Below are positions 44,118 through 53,371 of a DNA stretch of 64,000 nucleotides, in pieces; the stretch's first letter is position 1; each line of letters opens with the position of its first letter. The position numbers and the translations under genes were made by a program. The DNA comes from an uncultured Clostridia bacterium. GTDB lineage: Bacteria; Bacillota; Clostridia; Lachnospirales; Lachnospiraceae. The notes under the pieces were generated by a model. That model saw only the letters and a program-made list of their open reading frames with translations, made no database searches and was not told the DNA's origin. The stretch covers positions 23,539-87,538 of the forward strand of contig CANDNA010000011.1 of NCBI GenBank assembly GCA_947385955.1. Reading direction: 5' to 3'.

Positions 44118-44381
44118 TTATTCCCCAAGACCACTTTCGATTATCGCAACCAGAGATTTCAGAGCTTCTTCCTCATCCTCTCCTTCGCATACAAATTCCA
44201 CTTCATCGCCGCATTTTACACATGCACCCAATACACTTAATACACTCTTCGCATTCGCAGTGCTCTCTCTGAACGTAAACGTAATCAATGATTTAAACTG
44301 CATCGCTTCTTTGCATAGGATGCCGGCAGGTCTCAAGTGTAGTCCCGTTGGATTTTTAATTACTACCTTTTGGCTTACCAT
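44118..44381 (-). CDS. ptsH: HPr phosphocarrier protein
   Basis: The 87-residue protein has the HPr active site TGLHLRPAG with His15 and the regulatory site NAKSVLSVL with Ser46. These residues receive phosphate from enzyme I and from HPr kinase, so the protein takes part in both sugar uptake and carbon catabolite control. The rest (CVKCGDEVEFVCEGEDEEEA) is typical of clostridial HPr. GGAGG lies 7 nt before ATG. It is monocistronic, with its own promoter and terminator, separate from ptsI here. Confidence 0.93.
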   Translation of the reverse strand: MVSQKVVIKNPTGLHLRPAGILCKEAMQFKSLITFTFRESTANAKSVLSVLGACVKCGDEVEFVCEGEDEEEALKSLVAIIESGLGE

Positions 44382-44441
44382 ATCACGTCCTCCGATTATC
44401 CCTTATCCCATATGAAAAACTATAGGACTTCTTCTCCTGTT

Positions 44442-44470
44442 ATCATACCATGCATTTTGTATTTTCACAA
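44442..44470 (-). promoter_or_regulatory. SigA promoter of ptsH
   Basis: On the minus strand -35 TTGTGA (44465-44470) and -10 TATGAT (44442-44447), preceded by TGG, are 17 nt apart. The leader to ptsH is about 50 nt. Confidence 0.6.
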
Positions 44471-44542
44471 GTACAATCCTGCACTTTTATATAGCTCCGT
44501 GCTGCGAATACAGGATACAAGGTAAACGGTAACTGCACTCCT

Positions 44543-45892
44543 CTACAGCATACAATTCTGAATCAGATCCGCCAGTTTTCTCGCTTCTCTTTCAATCAGT
44601 TTCTGATCTTTTCCTTCGATCATCACACGCACAAGCGGTTCTGTACCGGACGGACGAATCAATACCCTGCCCTCTCCGGCAAACATATCATTCAGCTTCT
44701 GGATCGCAGCCGCAATTTCCGGGTACTCCATATAACGCTCTTTTTTATGATTGGGCACCTTGGCATTGATAAGTGCCTGAGGCAGAACATCCATAATTTT
44801 AGCCAGCTCTGACAAAGGTTTTCCGGTTTCTACCAGTACCTGCAAAAGATGCAGCGCACTCAGCAGGCCGTCTCCCGTGGTATTTTCATCCAGGAAAATA
44901 ACATGGCCGGACTGCTCGCCGCCCAGGCTGGCGCCGATCTCCCGCATCCTTTCCAGTACATACCGGTCCCCTACCTTTGTCTGCTCTGCCTTGATCCCTT
45001 TGGACTCTGCCATCAGGAAAAATCCCAGATTGCTCATCACGGTAACCACGATGGTATCCTTTTTCAGTTTTCCCTGCTCTTTCATGTGCATTCCGACAAT
45101 GGCCATAATCTGGTCACCATCCACGACTCTTCCGTTTTCATCCACTGCCAGAAGTCTGTCTGCATCTCCGTCAAAGGCCAGACCGATGTTAGCCTTTTCA
45201 TAAACAACTCTGGCCATCAGCTCTTCCATATGTGTGGAACCGCAGTTGGCATTGATGTTGCTGCCGTCAGGATTGTTATGGATGGCAATGATCTCCGCTC
45301 CAAGTTCCTTCAGTGCCTCCACGGAAGTATAAAAAGCTGCGCCCTCCGCACAGTCGACAACAATTTTCAGATTGCTCAGATCTGCACTGACAGACTGTAC
45401 GGCATGATTGATATACTCCTCTCTGGCATCCGTACGGTACTTGATCTTGCCCACACCTGACCCGATCGGGAATTTGATATCTTTCATTCCGCTTTTGATC
45501 ACAGCTTCGATTTCATCTTCCAGAGAATCCGGCAGCTTATAACCGTCCCCATCAAAAAATTTAATTCCGTTAAACTCCACCGGGTTATGAGAAGCGGAAA
45601 TGACAACGCCCGCATCCACCTTATATTTCTTTGTCAGATACGCCACTGCCGGAGTGGGAACAACTCCCACATATACGGCGTTGGCCCCTACAGAACAGGC
45701 TCCCGCCATCAGTGCATTGGCCAGCATATCTCCCGAAATACGGGTATCGCATCCTACCATAATGGTGGGCTTATGCTTATTTTCTTTGGTAAGCACATAG
45801 GCTCCTGCCTGCCCAAGCTGCATGGCAAGTGTAGGCGTCAGCTCCTCATTGGCCACTCCTCTTACTCCGTCTGTACCAAATAATCTTCCCAT
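44543..45892 (-). CDS. glmM: Phosphoglucosamine mutase
   Basis: The 449-residue alpha-D-phosphohexomutase has GRLFGTDGVRG (2-12), the phosphoserine loop VVISASHNP with Ser101, the metal-binding DGDADR at about 240-245, GGEQSGH and the phosphate-binding RPSGTEPLVRVM near the end. It converts glucosamine-6-phosphate to glucosamine-1-phosphate for UDP-GlcNAc synthesis, feeding peptidoglycan and also UDP-GlcNAc for PseB. It follows cdaR after 13 nt, in the standard Firmicutes cdaA-cdaR-glmM order. In that setting GlmM binds CdaA and lowers its activity, which is known from other species. Confidence 0.97.
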   Translation of the reverse strand: MGRLFGTDGVRGVANEELTPTLAMQLGQAGAYVLTKENKHKPTIMVGCDTRISGDMLANALMAGACSVGANAVYVGVVPTPAVAYLTKKYKVDAGVVISASHNPVEFNGIKFFDGDGYKLPDSLEDEIEAVIKSGMKDIKFPIGSGVGKIKYRTDAREEYINHAVQSVSADLSNLKIVVDCAEGAAFYTSVEALKELGAEIIAIHNNPDGSNINANCGSTHMEELMARVVYEKANIGLAFDGDADRLLAVDENGRVVDGDQIMAIVGMHMKEQGKLKKDTIVVTVMSNLGFFLMAESKGIKAEQTKVGDRYVLERMREIGASLGGEQSGHVIFLDENTTGDGLLSALHLLQVLVETGKPLSELAKIMDVLPQALINAKVPNHKKERYMEYPEIAAAIQKLNDMFAGEGRVLIRPSGTEPLVRVMIEGKDQKLIEREARKLADLIQNCML

Positions 45893-45905
45893 CTTTTTTC
45901 ACCCT

Positions 45906-47207
45906 CTATTCTTCTTCCATTTCCTCTTGCATCTCTTCTGTTCTCTCGGCAACCACTACCGTCACCGTAATTTCCCGTTCCTGTCTGACTCCTTCCGGAA
46001 GATTCAGTACCAGATTCATTTCATACTCACCTGGCAGAAGCTGGGTTAATCCGTTTTTCGTCAGAAACTCTTCCACATCCACACGGCCGATGATCTCAGC
46101 AGTGCTGAGCCCTTCCACATGCGCGGCAAGCCCTCTTACCGGCACCGAAACCGTTTCTTCCGCCAGTTCCCCTTCCAGTCCGTCAGGAATGCCACGGATC
46201 AGCACATCCTCTGCATCCAGAGTGATTTGGGAAGCCTCTTCCTTTTCAATCTGCACCGTCACATTGACTCTGCCGTTAAAAGTATCATCGGCAAAGGTTA
46301 CATTATCCGGCAGATATTTTTTCAAATCCAGATGTGTGGTCATATTTCCCACATATCCTGTCACATTCAATGCCGTATCCGGAATATCAATCTGAGAAAC
46401 ATTTTTAATCGCATTCCCTTTTCCGGCAATCAGAACCGTAGACGGTACACTTTCAATCACACCTGTCAGCGCATACCCTTCTGCCGGCTCTCCTGTAGAA
46501 GCAAAACTCAACGGTACACGCTTGGTCTGAAGGATCTCAATGTTCACCTTCACCTGTTCCAGACTCTTTTTCAGATTCTTACTGTCCACCGGATTTCCGT
46601 CCGCATCATACAGCTTGATTGTAGCATCCGTCCGGATATCCTGTGACAGGCCCGACACATTCACAGGTACTGCCACCCGATCCACCTGGCTGACTACCGA
46701 TTCCGGGCCTGTCAGACTGATCAGATTCTGCTCTGTGCTGATGTTGCCCAGAACATAGCCCTCCGCCGGTTCTCCGATGGTATTTGCTTCTATTACGAAC
46801 TGTTCTTTCTTCATATCCTCAATGCTGACCAGCAGGTTTTCCGTAGAGGATGTGATATTGTCCAGCTTTTCATTATATTTATTGGTGGAAAGTTTGATAC
46901 GCACCATGGTATCCATCAGATTGATTTCCTGCATATCCGCTGTGGCAATGATGTTGTCCGCACTCAGTGTATCCAGCACACTTCTCTTGGCCCATACCGT
47001 TACATCTATCACATTGGTACCATCCAGGATCTCATACACCTTTCCCTGACTTGTCACCGCATCCTCATTCAGGATCTCCACCGGTATTTTCCGGAAAACC
47101 ACTTTGTCCACAGGGTCATTAATATTGATGACAATGAACCATATCACAACAGAAAATAAGACTGCCAGAATTTTCAGGCCCAGATTAGCTGTCAGTTTCT
47201 TTTTCAT
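45906..47207 (-). CDS. cdaR: CdaR, YbbR-domain regulator of CdaA
   Basis: The 433-residue protein has one N-terminal transmembrane helix (LGLKILAVLFSVVIWFIVI, 9-27) followed by about four YbbR repeats (30-405), each with a conserved V-P-V core, as in PVEILNEDAV, VAVPVNVSGLS and RVPLSFASTGEPAEGYALTG. The C-terminal stretch is acidic (EMQEEMEEE). It sits outside the cell and modulates CdaA. The start overlaps the cdaA end by 23 nt, so the proteins are made together. Confidence 0.93.
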   Translation of the reverse strand: MKKKLTANLGLKILAVLFSVVIWFIVININDPVDKVVFRKIPVEILNEDAVTSQGKVYEILDGTNVIDVTVWAKRSVLDTLSADNIIATADMQEINLMDTMVRIKLSTNKYNEKLDNITSSTENLLVSIEDMKKEQFVIEANTIGEPAEGYVLGNISTEQNLISLTGPESVVSQVDRVAVPVNVSGLSQDIRTDATIKLYDADGNPVDSKNLKKSLEQVKVNIEILQTKRVPLSFASTGEPAEGYALTGVIESVPSTVLIAGKGNAIKNVSQIDIPDTALNVTGYVGNMTTHLDLKKYLPDNVTFADDTFNGRVNVTVQIEKEEASQITLDAEDVLIRGIPDGLEGELAEETVSVPVRGLAAHVEGLSTAEIIGRVDVEEFLTKNGLTQLLPGEYEMNLVLNLPEGVRQEREITVTVVVAERTEEMQEEMEEE

Positions 47208-48066
47208 TCTTTGCCCTTCCCTTCCAGAATCTTCTCTTTTTCTCTTCCAGAGGTTTATTCTGAATCATCAACAGCTTTCCCTTCAGTTCTTCGGAATCCA
47301 GATTGCGATACAGCGCCCCTTCATAGGCAACGCTTACATGCCCTGTTTCCTCCGAAACAATGATCGTAAGGGAATCTGTCACCTCTGATATTCCCACGCC
47401 TGCCCTGTGTCTTGTACCCAGTTCTTTGCTCAGTCCCATATTGTCGGAAAGCGGCAGATAGCAGGTAGCAGAAACCACCCTGTTTTCCCGGACGATCACC
47501 GCACCGTCATGCAGGGGAGTATTGTGTTCAAAAATATTGATCAGAAGCTGGCTTGTCAAAAGGCCGTCCACTTCGATTCCGGTTCTCTCATATTCGCTCA
47601 ATGACTGATTCTGTTCCACTACAATCAGGGCGCCGGTTTTCACCTTGCCCATTTCATAACACGCTTTGATAATCTCCTGCATCGTCTTATCGGAAAACCG
47701 CCCGCCCATATCCCGGGAACTGTCAAAGGGAAACAGGGATGCAAAAAAATTGGTTCTGCCCAACTGTTCCAACGCCCGGCGCAGTTCCGGCTGAAGTACA
47801 ACCACGGTAGCGATTACCACAAGGCTCAGTGCATTTTCGGCAATCCAGAGAATGGTTGTCATATTGAACAGGGCCGCTACCAGAATAAAGGCCAGGATCA
47901 CTACGATACCTCTCAGCAGAGACCATGCACGGGTATTTTTGATCCACAGGATAATCTGGTACACCAAAAAGGAGATAATAATAATCTCCACCACATCGGT
48001 CCATCTTATACTCGGCATATGAAGCCGATTTAAATAGATAGCTGCAAAATTAGCCAACTGACTCAT
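47185..48066 (-). CDS. cdaA: CdaA, membrane diadenylate cyclase
   Basis: The 293-residue protein has three transmembrane helices (about 24-41, 53-67 and 76-91) and a cytoplasmic DAC domain. The two catalytic motifs are DGA (187-189) and GTRHRA (217-222), in HDGAVIVRENRVVSATCYLP and LGTRHRAGVG. It makes c-di-AMP from two ATP, controlling potassium, turgor and cell-wall homeostasis. It overlaps the stop of the upstream membrane protein by ATGA. The order, including this extra membrane protein, is compact, suggesting a single unit. Confidence 0.96.
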   Translation of the reverse strand: MSQLANFAAIYLNRLHMPSIRWTDVVEIIIISFLVYQIILWIKNTRAWSLLRGIVVILAFILVAALFNMTTILWIAENALSLVVIATVVVLQPELRRALEQLGRTNFFASLFPFDSSRDMGGRFSDKTMQEIIKACYEMGKVKTGALIVVEQNQSLSEYERTGIEVDGLLTSQLLINIFEHNTPLHDGAVIVRENRVVSATCYLPLSDNMGLSKELGTRHRAGVGISEVTDSLTIIVSEETGHVSVAYEGALYRNLDSEELKGKLLMIQNKPLEEKKRRFWKGRAKNEKETDS

Positions 48067-49067
48067 ACCTGTTTCATTCCACTCTTATTTGATTTCCTGA
48101 CGATACTGCCGGTGGTACGCGGCGGCTGCACAACATCCTTTTTCTGAGAAGTAATCTTCTTTACAGTCTTGGACGGCTTTGCCACTGCAATCTTCGGCAC
48201 TGCTTTCACGTAATAATAATATTCATCATCTTCAAACTGTACATATTCTGTTCTGGAATAATCCACATTAAAGATAAAAAACTGTAACAGCTTAACAATT
48301 GCCGCAGAAATAACCGCGCCGATCACTGTGGGAAATATGGAAATATTGGTCTCCCACATCAAGTCCCCGATCAGCAGTGCGGAGATCCCTGTCAGGGTTC
48401 CTCCCACAATCGCAATCGTCCAGGAGTGATTGATGCTCATTCTGCGAAGCAGATATACAACCAGCACTGTGACTGCAAACGCCCCCATCATCACAAGCAT
48501 CGTTTTATTGTTCACCAGACCGTCCACTACATAACGGTACTTCTGCATTGCATTTTCCGCATCCATAGAATTCAGAGTGGCCACACTGTCAGAAATATAC
48601 TGCAGAATACTGTAAACAGCCACACCGCAGCCTACAGACACCGCCGAAGCCGGAGTCCCTGTCAGGCCTGCCGCCAGCGGCATCACAAACGGAATATTCA
48701 TGGAACAGCAGATCGGGGTCAGAAGCACCAGAACCGTATCTTTTGATGAAAATCTGAAATACAACAGAAACATCACAAGAAACAGTGCCAGCACTACAAT
48801 CGCACATTCCAGGGAAAACGCATACAAATGCAGCAAAATAAACACTGCTGCAATAAAAACCATAAAATTCATCGGTAAGAAAGAGCATAAGAGCGCCGCT
48901 ATCAAAACAGTGGATATCCCGTCCAGCCTGCTCATATAGCCCAGCTTTCTGTTGATCAGTATCAATGAAATGAACGACAGAAGGAATTTTTCCACGGGTG
49001 TAATATAAATTTCATATTTCCCGTAAATTCCCTTCAAATACTCTCTCAGGACTAGTATATTTGTCAT
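48063..49067 (-). CDS. Uncharacterised membrane protein coupled to cdaA
   Basis: The 334-residue protein has about eight to ten hydrophobic helices up to residue 270, then a charged cytoplasmic tail. The tail holds VQFEDDEYYYYVKAVPKI and a run rich in Lys and Arg (SKTVKKITSQKKDVVQ). I do not recognise a named family. Its stop codon overlaps the cdaA start by ATGA, so it is probably a partner or regulator of CdaA. The reason for this is position only. AAAGGA stands before the ATG with proper spacing. Confidence 0.7.
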   Translation of the reverse strand: MTNILVLREYLKGIYGKYEIYITPVEKFLLSFISLILINRKLGYMSRLDGISTVLIAALLCSFLPMNFMVFIAAVFILLHLYAFSLECAIVVLALFLVMFLLYFRFSSKDTVLVLLTPICCSMNIPFVMPLAAGLTGTPASAVSVGCGVAVYSILQYISDSVATLNSMDAENAMQKYRYVVDGLVNNKTMLVMMGAFAVTVLVVYLLRRMSINHSWTIAIVGGTLTGISALLIGDLMWETNISIFPTVIGAVISAAIVKLLQFFIFNVDYSRTEYVQFEDDEYYYYVKAVPKIAVAKPSKTVKKITSQKKDVVQPPRTTGSIVRKSNKSGMKQV

Positions 49068-49092
49068 AAATCTTTCCTTTCAGAAATATCTC

Positions 49093-49491
49093 TCATCGTC
49101 TGATGTCCTCCTCATACAATTCGGACAGCTCCTGCAGATGAGAGTAGTATTTCTTCAGGCTTTTTTTCGCCCGATTATAACGGTAGGAATATACGAGATA
49201 ACAGATAAACGTATAAATCCCTGTAAAAATAACATAAGCAAGAAGAAGCTGCCTGCCTGTTTCCAGCAAATCGACCTGATAGACCTCTTTCATCACAGTT
49301 TCAAAGTGATAAAACACAACAATACCAAGTACAATCGCAAAAGCAAGCGTGGCACTGATTATGGATTTCATAACCTGAAAGCCGATATAATCGCTTCTGA
49401 AATAATTCCCGATGGCCATATTGTGCCTGCCCTCATGCTCTTCATAAGAAGCCATTCTCGTCATCAGTTTAATCCGCTCTTCATTCAGCAT
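49093..49491 (-). CDS. Small two-helix membrane protein
   Basis: The start at 49491 (GGAGG 7 nt upstream) gives 132 residues. Two hydrophobic helices lie at about 46-63 and 83-103, with basic C-terminal and charged N-terminal segments (NEERIKLMTRMASYEEHEG). I do not recognise a family. It lies 25 nt before the cdaA-linked membrane gene and after yvyF. An upstream ATG at 49509 overlaps the ribosome site and is less likely. Confidence 0.65.
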   Translation of the reverse strand: MLNEERIKLMTRMASYEEHEGRHNMAIGNYFRSDYIGFQVMKSIISATLAFAIVLGIVVFYHFETVMKEVYQVDLLETGRQLLLAYVIFTGIYTFICYLVYSYRYNRAKKSLKKYYSHLQELSELYEEDIRR

Positions 49492-49547
49492 CGGCTCACC
49501 TCCCTGCACAAATCATTATTATAGCACAGATTCATCCATATGTAAAA

Positions 49548-49955
49548 CTATCGGTCCAGATAACGCATTCTCGGATTTTCTTTGGTATCCTTATGCACGA
49601 CCGGCTGGACTTTGGGCTTCTGAATGGAGCTTTTCAGATTGTTTACCATCGTTGCCTTACATCTTTCGCAGAACCGTCCTGTCTTGATGGTGGCATTGCA
49701 GTTTTCACAGTTGATACCGATCGGGGAATCATCCGCGAATACCAGCCTTTCCTCACGGATCCATTGATGAATCTGAGATGTCTCTACTTCACAGACTTTG
49801 GAAATTTCAGGGATTCCGGCTCCTTTATTCTCTCTGATGTATTCCTTTACTTCCTGAAATTTTTCTTCTATCCGTTCCCGGCATGCAGGGCAGATAGGCA
49901 TACCCACTACATAATTGAAAATTCTTCCGCATTTTCTGCAATTACGTACTTCCAT
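49548..49955 (-). CDS. yvyF: YvyF-like flagellar operon protein (zinc ribbon and helix-turn-helix)
   Basis: The start at 49955 with GGAGG in place gives 135 residues. There are two cysteine pairs at the N terminus (NCRKCGR and CPACRE), a central MerR-like helix-turn-helix segment IPEISKVCEVETSQIHQWIR, and two more cysteine pairs (CENCNAT and CERCKAT). This is the domain layout of YvyF/FlgM-region proteins in Bacillus, where yvyF follows comFC. Here comF lies 19 nt upstream, the same order. Its role in flagellar gene control is only partly known. Confidence 0.85.
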   Translation of the reverse strand: MEVRNCRKCGRIFNYVVGMPICPACRERIEEKFQEVKEYIRENKGAGIPEISKVCEVETSQIHQWIREERLVFADDSPIGINCENCNATIKTGRFCERCKATMVNNLKSSIQKPKVQPVVHKDTKENPRMRYLDR

Positions 49956-49974
49956 AACCAGCACCTCCAGATTT

Positions 49975-50667
49975 TCATCCTCTGCCAATGGCCAGAGCGA
50001 CAAAATACACATTTTTTATTCCGGCTTCCTGCAATACCTCCGTCATGGCATCCACAGTACTCCCCGTCGTATAAATATCATCTATGATAATAATTGTATT
50101 TAATTTTACAACATTTTCAGTTATTTTAAAAGCCCTTTTCAAATTATTTTGCCGCTTCTCAAAGCTCAGCAGCTTCTGTGGAACTGTCTTTTTTGTACGG
50201 ACAATCAAACGGGAATTTACCGGTATCCCCAGCCGTTTCCCCAGATGTTCCGCCAGAGCCTGTGCCTGATTATAGCCCCGCATCCTTTTCCGGGAACGAT
50301 GCAGCGGCACCGGCGCCAGCACGTCCGGTTTCCAGGACAGGATTGCCTCCCCCAGATGTCCCGCCAGTTCTCTGCCGTAAAACTCCGCATATTCTTTTCT
50401 GCCTCTGTATTTAAAACGATAGATGGATTTTTTGATGCATGGATATTCATACAGTGCCCGTCCTTCCCGGAAGAGATGCTTTCTGCTCTCACAGTCGCTG
50501 CAGTATTCCTCACGGCTGTCCGTCAGGGCTTTGCCGCATTTCCTGCAGAAAGGGCTTTGAATGATGGTCAGTCTGTCCGTACATTGCGGACAGGCCATTT
50601 CTCCCATCGGAAGTACCCCGTCACAGACGGGACATCGTCTGGGAAACAGAAGATCCAGAAAAACCAT
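49975..50667 (-). CDS. comFC: ComF family phosphoribosyltransferase-like protein
   Basis: The 230-residue protein has N-terminal zinc-finger cysteines (CPVCDG, CPQC, CRKCGK, CSDCES), then a PRTase domain with APVPLHRSRKRMRGYNQAQA and TIIIIDDIYTTGSTVDAMTE (about 193-212), the PRPP-binding loop. ComFC aids DNA uptake in competent Bacillus; many Firmicutes keep it without full competence. It follows recD2 after 20 nt. Its own ribosome site is weak (AAAGAT), so coupling with recD2 may help. Confidence 0.9.
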   Translation of the reverse strand: MVFLDLLFPRRCPVCDGVLPMGEMACPQCTDRLTIIQSPFCRKCGKALTDSREEYCSDCESRKHLFREGRALYEYPCIKKSIYRFKYRGRKEYAEFYGRELAGHLGEAILSWKPDVLAPVPLHRSRKRMRGYNQAQALAEHLGKRLGIPVNSRLIVRTKKTVPQKLLSFEKRQNNLKRAFKITENVVKLNTIIIIDDIYTTGSTVDAMTEVLQEAGIKNVYFVALAIGRG

Positions 50668-50687
50668 ATCTTTATTTTTTATGACTT

Positions 50688-52925
50688 TTATCTCTCAATT
50701 TCACTGATCCTGTCAGCAAGTCCGCTGTAGCGTCTCTGTTCCTGTGCGTTGTCAATCATAGCAGCCACCGTTTCACTGCTCCCCAATATTGTCACACAGT
50801 CTCTGGCTCTCGTCACCCCGGTATAAAGCAGATTCCGGTTCATCAGCATCCGGGGCCCGCCCAAAAGTGGCATAATCACTGCCGGATACTCACTTCCCTG
50901 GGATTTATGAATGGTAATGGCATAGGCCAGTTCCAACTCATCCAGTCCGGCAAAGGGATAGACCACCTGCTTTTTTTCTTCATATTCCACTGTCATGGTC
51001 TGGGCAAACTCATGAATCTGGAGAATCACTCCCGTATCCCCGTTAAAGACCCCCATCCCCTTTTCCACCGGAATCTGATATCGGCTCATCACCTCCCACT
51101 CCAACTGGTAATTGTTTTTGATCTGCATTACCTTGTCACCTTCCCGAAAGAGGGTTTCACCGTGGGTATACTCCTTTTTCCCTTCTTCCGGCGGATTCAT
51201 ATACTGCTGCAAAATCCGGTTCAGCACTTCCACACCCAGGTTTCCTTTCCGCATCGGCGTCAGTACCTGAATATCGTACATACCTGCTTTCACATAGCGG
51301 GGAAGTTTTTCTGTAATCAGCATTACCATATGTTTGTATATCACATTTATATTATTCCGCTCCAGAAAAAAGAAATCCCGGCTCTTATTATCCATTCGGA
51401 TCTGTTCTCCCCGATGGATTCTGTGGGCATTCATCACAATATCGCTTTCTCCGGCCTGCCGGAAAATTTTCTGCAGCATCACCACCGGAAACCGGCCGCT
51501 GTCAATCAGGTCTTTCAGAACCTGTCCGGGTCCCACACTGGGAAGCTGATTCACATCTCCCACCATAATCAGCCGGGTGCCCACAGCTACCGCCCGCAAA
51601 AGCGACTGGAACAAATGGATGTCCACCATGGACATTTCATCGATAATCAGTACATCCGTTTCCAGCGGATTTTCTTCATTTCGTTCAAAAGATGCCTTTT
51701 TGCCATCCTCTCCGGACAGGCTGTTCAGTTCCAGCAGCCTGTGTATCGTCTTTGCTTCATAACCGGTGGCTTCCGTCATCCGCTTGGCGGCCCTTCCTGT
51801 AGGGGCGGCCAGCAGGATGTCCATTCCTTCTTTTTCAAAATAATGGATCATGGTATTGATGGTGGTGGTTTTCCCCGTACCCGGGCCGCCTGACAGAATC
51901 ATCAGCCCGTTTTTCACACTCTCCAAAACCGCCTTCCTCTGCAAATCATCCAGCTCCACCTCCAGCTCTGTTTCCAGAGCCCTGATCTTTTTCAGCAGTC
52001 CTGCTTCTTCCAAAGCAGCCATCTGCCTGTCCTCTTCCAGAGAAATATTCAAATCATACAGCATCCGGGCACAGTTCAGCTCTGCATAATAATGGGACAT
52101 GGCATACACGATCTGCCCGCCGTTTTTTTCTTTGATCACCACTTTTTTATCCATCATCAGATTGGCAAGCTGTGGTTCCATCTGTTCCTCGCCAAGCCCC
52201 AATACCTGGGATGCCTGTTCCAGCAGGCAGGATTTGGGCAGATACATATGCCCCTCTCCCGATGCCTGCAGCAACGCATAGAGAATACCGCTCCGGATCC
52301 GGTAATCCGAGTCCGTATGAATGCCAATCCGCCCGGCTATTTCATCTGCTGTCTTAAATCCCACACCCGTAATATCTTCGGCCAGAAGATACGGATTCTC
52401 CTGGATAACACTGTAAAGGCGCATCCCATAGGTTTTATAGATCTTTCCTGCCAGCGTATTGGAAATCCCGTATTTCTGCAGAAACAGCATAGCGTCCCGC
52501 ATCCCCCGCTTTTCCTCTGCCTGCTGTGCAATCTCCCTGGCGATCCGCTCACTGATGCCCTTTACTTCCGAAAGCCGTTCCGGCTCTTCCTCCATAATGC
52601 GAAAGGTATCTGCTCCAAACTTTTTTACAATCCTGGCTGCCAGTGCTTCCCCGATTCCCCGGATCGCTCCCGAACTCAGATACCGCTGAATGCTGACCGC
52701 ATCATCCATTGCCAGAAAAGAATAGGACTGTACTTTAAACTGTTCTCCATACAGGGCATGTTCCACAAATTCCCCTGTCAGTTCCATATTTTCCCCTTCC
52801 TCGACTCCCCGGAAGGTCCCCACACAGGTGATGCCCTCACCTTCACAGTTCAGTTCCATGACCGTATAGCCATTGTCCCCATTCTGGTATATGATATGTT
52901 CCACATAGCCTTTTACTGTTTCCAT
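50688..52925 (-). CDS. recD2: RecD2 DNA helicase
   Basis: The 745-residue protein has an N-terminal OB-like part, helix-hairpin-helix repeats (VKGISERIA, ITGVGFKTADEIA) and a superfamily 1B helicase core. Walker A is GGPGTGKT (346-353), Walker B LIIDEMSMVD, motif III GDVNQLPSVGPG, and TRAR near the end. RecD2 (YrrC in Bacillus) is not part of RecBCD and helps forks and mismatch repair. GAGG lies before ATG 52925, after a flagellar terminator. The length matches the family. Confidence 0.95.
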   Translation of the reverse strand: METVKGYVEHIIYQNGDNGYTVMELNCEGEGITCVGTFRGVEEGENMELTGEFVEHALYGEQFKVQSYSFLAMDDAVSIQRYLSSGAIRGIGEALAARIVKKFGADTFRIMEEEPERLSEVKGISERIAREIAQQAEEKRGMRDAMLFLQKYGISNTLAGKIYKTYGMRLYSVIQENPYLLAEDITGVGFKTADEIAGRIGIHTDSDYRIRSGILYALLQASGEGHMYLPKSCLLEQASQVLGLGEEQMEPQLANLMMDKKVVIKEKNGGQIVYAMSHYYAELNCARMLYDLNISLEEDRQMAALEEAGLLKKIRALETELEVELDDLQRKAVLESVKNGLMILSGGPGTGKTTTINTMIHYFEKEGMDILLAAPTGRAAKRMTEATGYEAKTIHRLLELNSLSGEDGKKASFERNEENPLETDVLIIDEMSMVDIHLFQSLLRAVAVGTRLIMVGDVNQLPSVGPGQVLKDLIDSGRFPVVMLQKIFRQAGESDIVMNAHRIHRGEQIRMDNKSRDFFFLERNNINVIYKHMVMLITEKLPRYVKAGMYDIQVLTPMRKGNLGVEVLNRILQQYMNPPEEGKKEYTHGETLFREGDKVMQIKNNYQLEWEVMSRYQIPVEKGMGVFNGDTGVILQIHEFAQTMTVEYEEKKQVVYPFAGLDELELAYAITIHKSQGSEYPAVIMPLLGGPRMLMNRNLLYTGVTRARDCVTILGSSETVAAMIDNAQEQRRYSGLADRISEIER

Positions 52926-52936
52926 AGCCTGTCCTC

Positions 52937-52975
52937 AAAAAAACCGCAAACAGGGGCTGCTATAAAAGCAGCCCC
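52937..52975 (-). terminator. Terminator of the mbl-flagellar operon
   Basis: On the minus strand a 9-bp GC-rich stem (GGGGCTGCT / AGCAGCCCC, 52953-52975) with 5-nt loop follows the flgJ-like stop. The seven-U tract is 9 nt further on, so it may be a modest terminator. Confidence 0.6.
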
Positions 52976-52985
52976 CGGCTATTGT

Positions 52986-53336
52986 CTATAAGCTGTTATT
53001 GATTTTCATTTGTTCATAAAGCATCTGCGCCAGTCCCAGTCCGCCGGACTCTGTCGACAGGGATGCGATCTCCTGCACCATATTATCTCTGTAATAATCT
53101 ACCATCGTACCTGTGGATTTGAAACTGTAGTCTGTTTCCGGCACTGTTTTCATCATTTCTTTAAACATCTGCTCCACAAAATAAGATTCAAACTGTTTGC
53201 AGGCATCCATCAACTGTTCGTCGTCTGTCCCTTTGTTTTTCTCTTTCCAGTCTGCTTTCATCTTTTCCAGACGATGTTCTCCCGACTGCGTCTGCAGATA
53301 GTCTGTATAAATAGAACTGAGTCCTCCCAAATCCAT
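52986..53336 (-). CDS. flgJ: Flagellar rod-binding protein (FlgJ N-terminal domain only)
   Basis: The 116 residues match the FlgJ rod-binding domain: ACKQFESYFVEQMFKEMMKT (45-64), KSTGTMVDYYRDNMVQEIA and GGLGLAQMLYEQM. The C-terminal muramidase domain of proteobacterial FlgJ is absent, as is usual in Firmicutes. It would help assemble the rod through the wall. It is the last gene of the mbl, flhO, flhP block, 35 nt after flhP. AGGAGG lies 8 nt before ATG. Confidence 0.88.
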   Translation of the reverse strand: MDLGGLSSIYTDYLQTQSGEHRLEKMKADWKEKNKGTDDEQLMDACKQFESYFVEQMFKEMMKTVPETDYSFKSTGTMVDYYRDNMVQEIASLSTESGGLGLAQMLYEQMKINNSL

Positions 53337-53371
53337 ACTGTCACCCTCCTGTCCTCTCTCCTATGGCCGGC

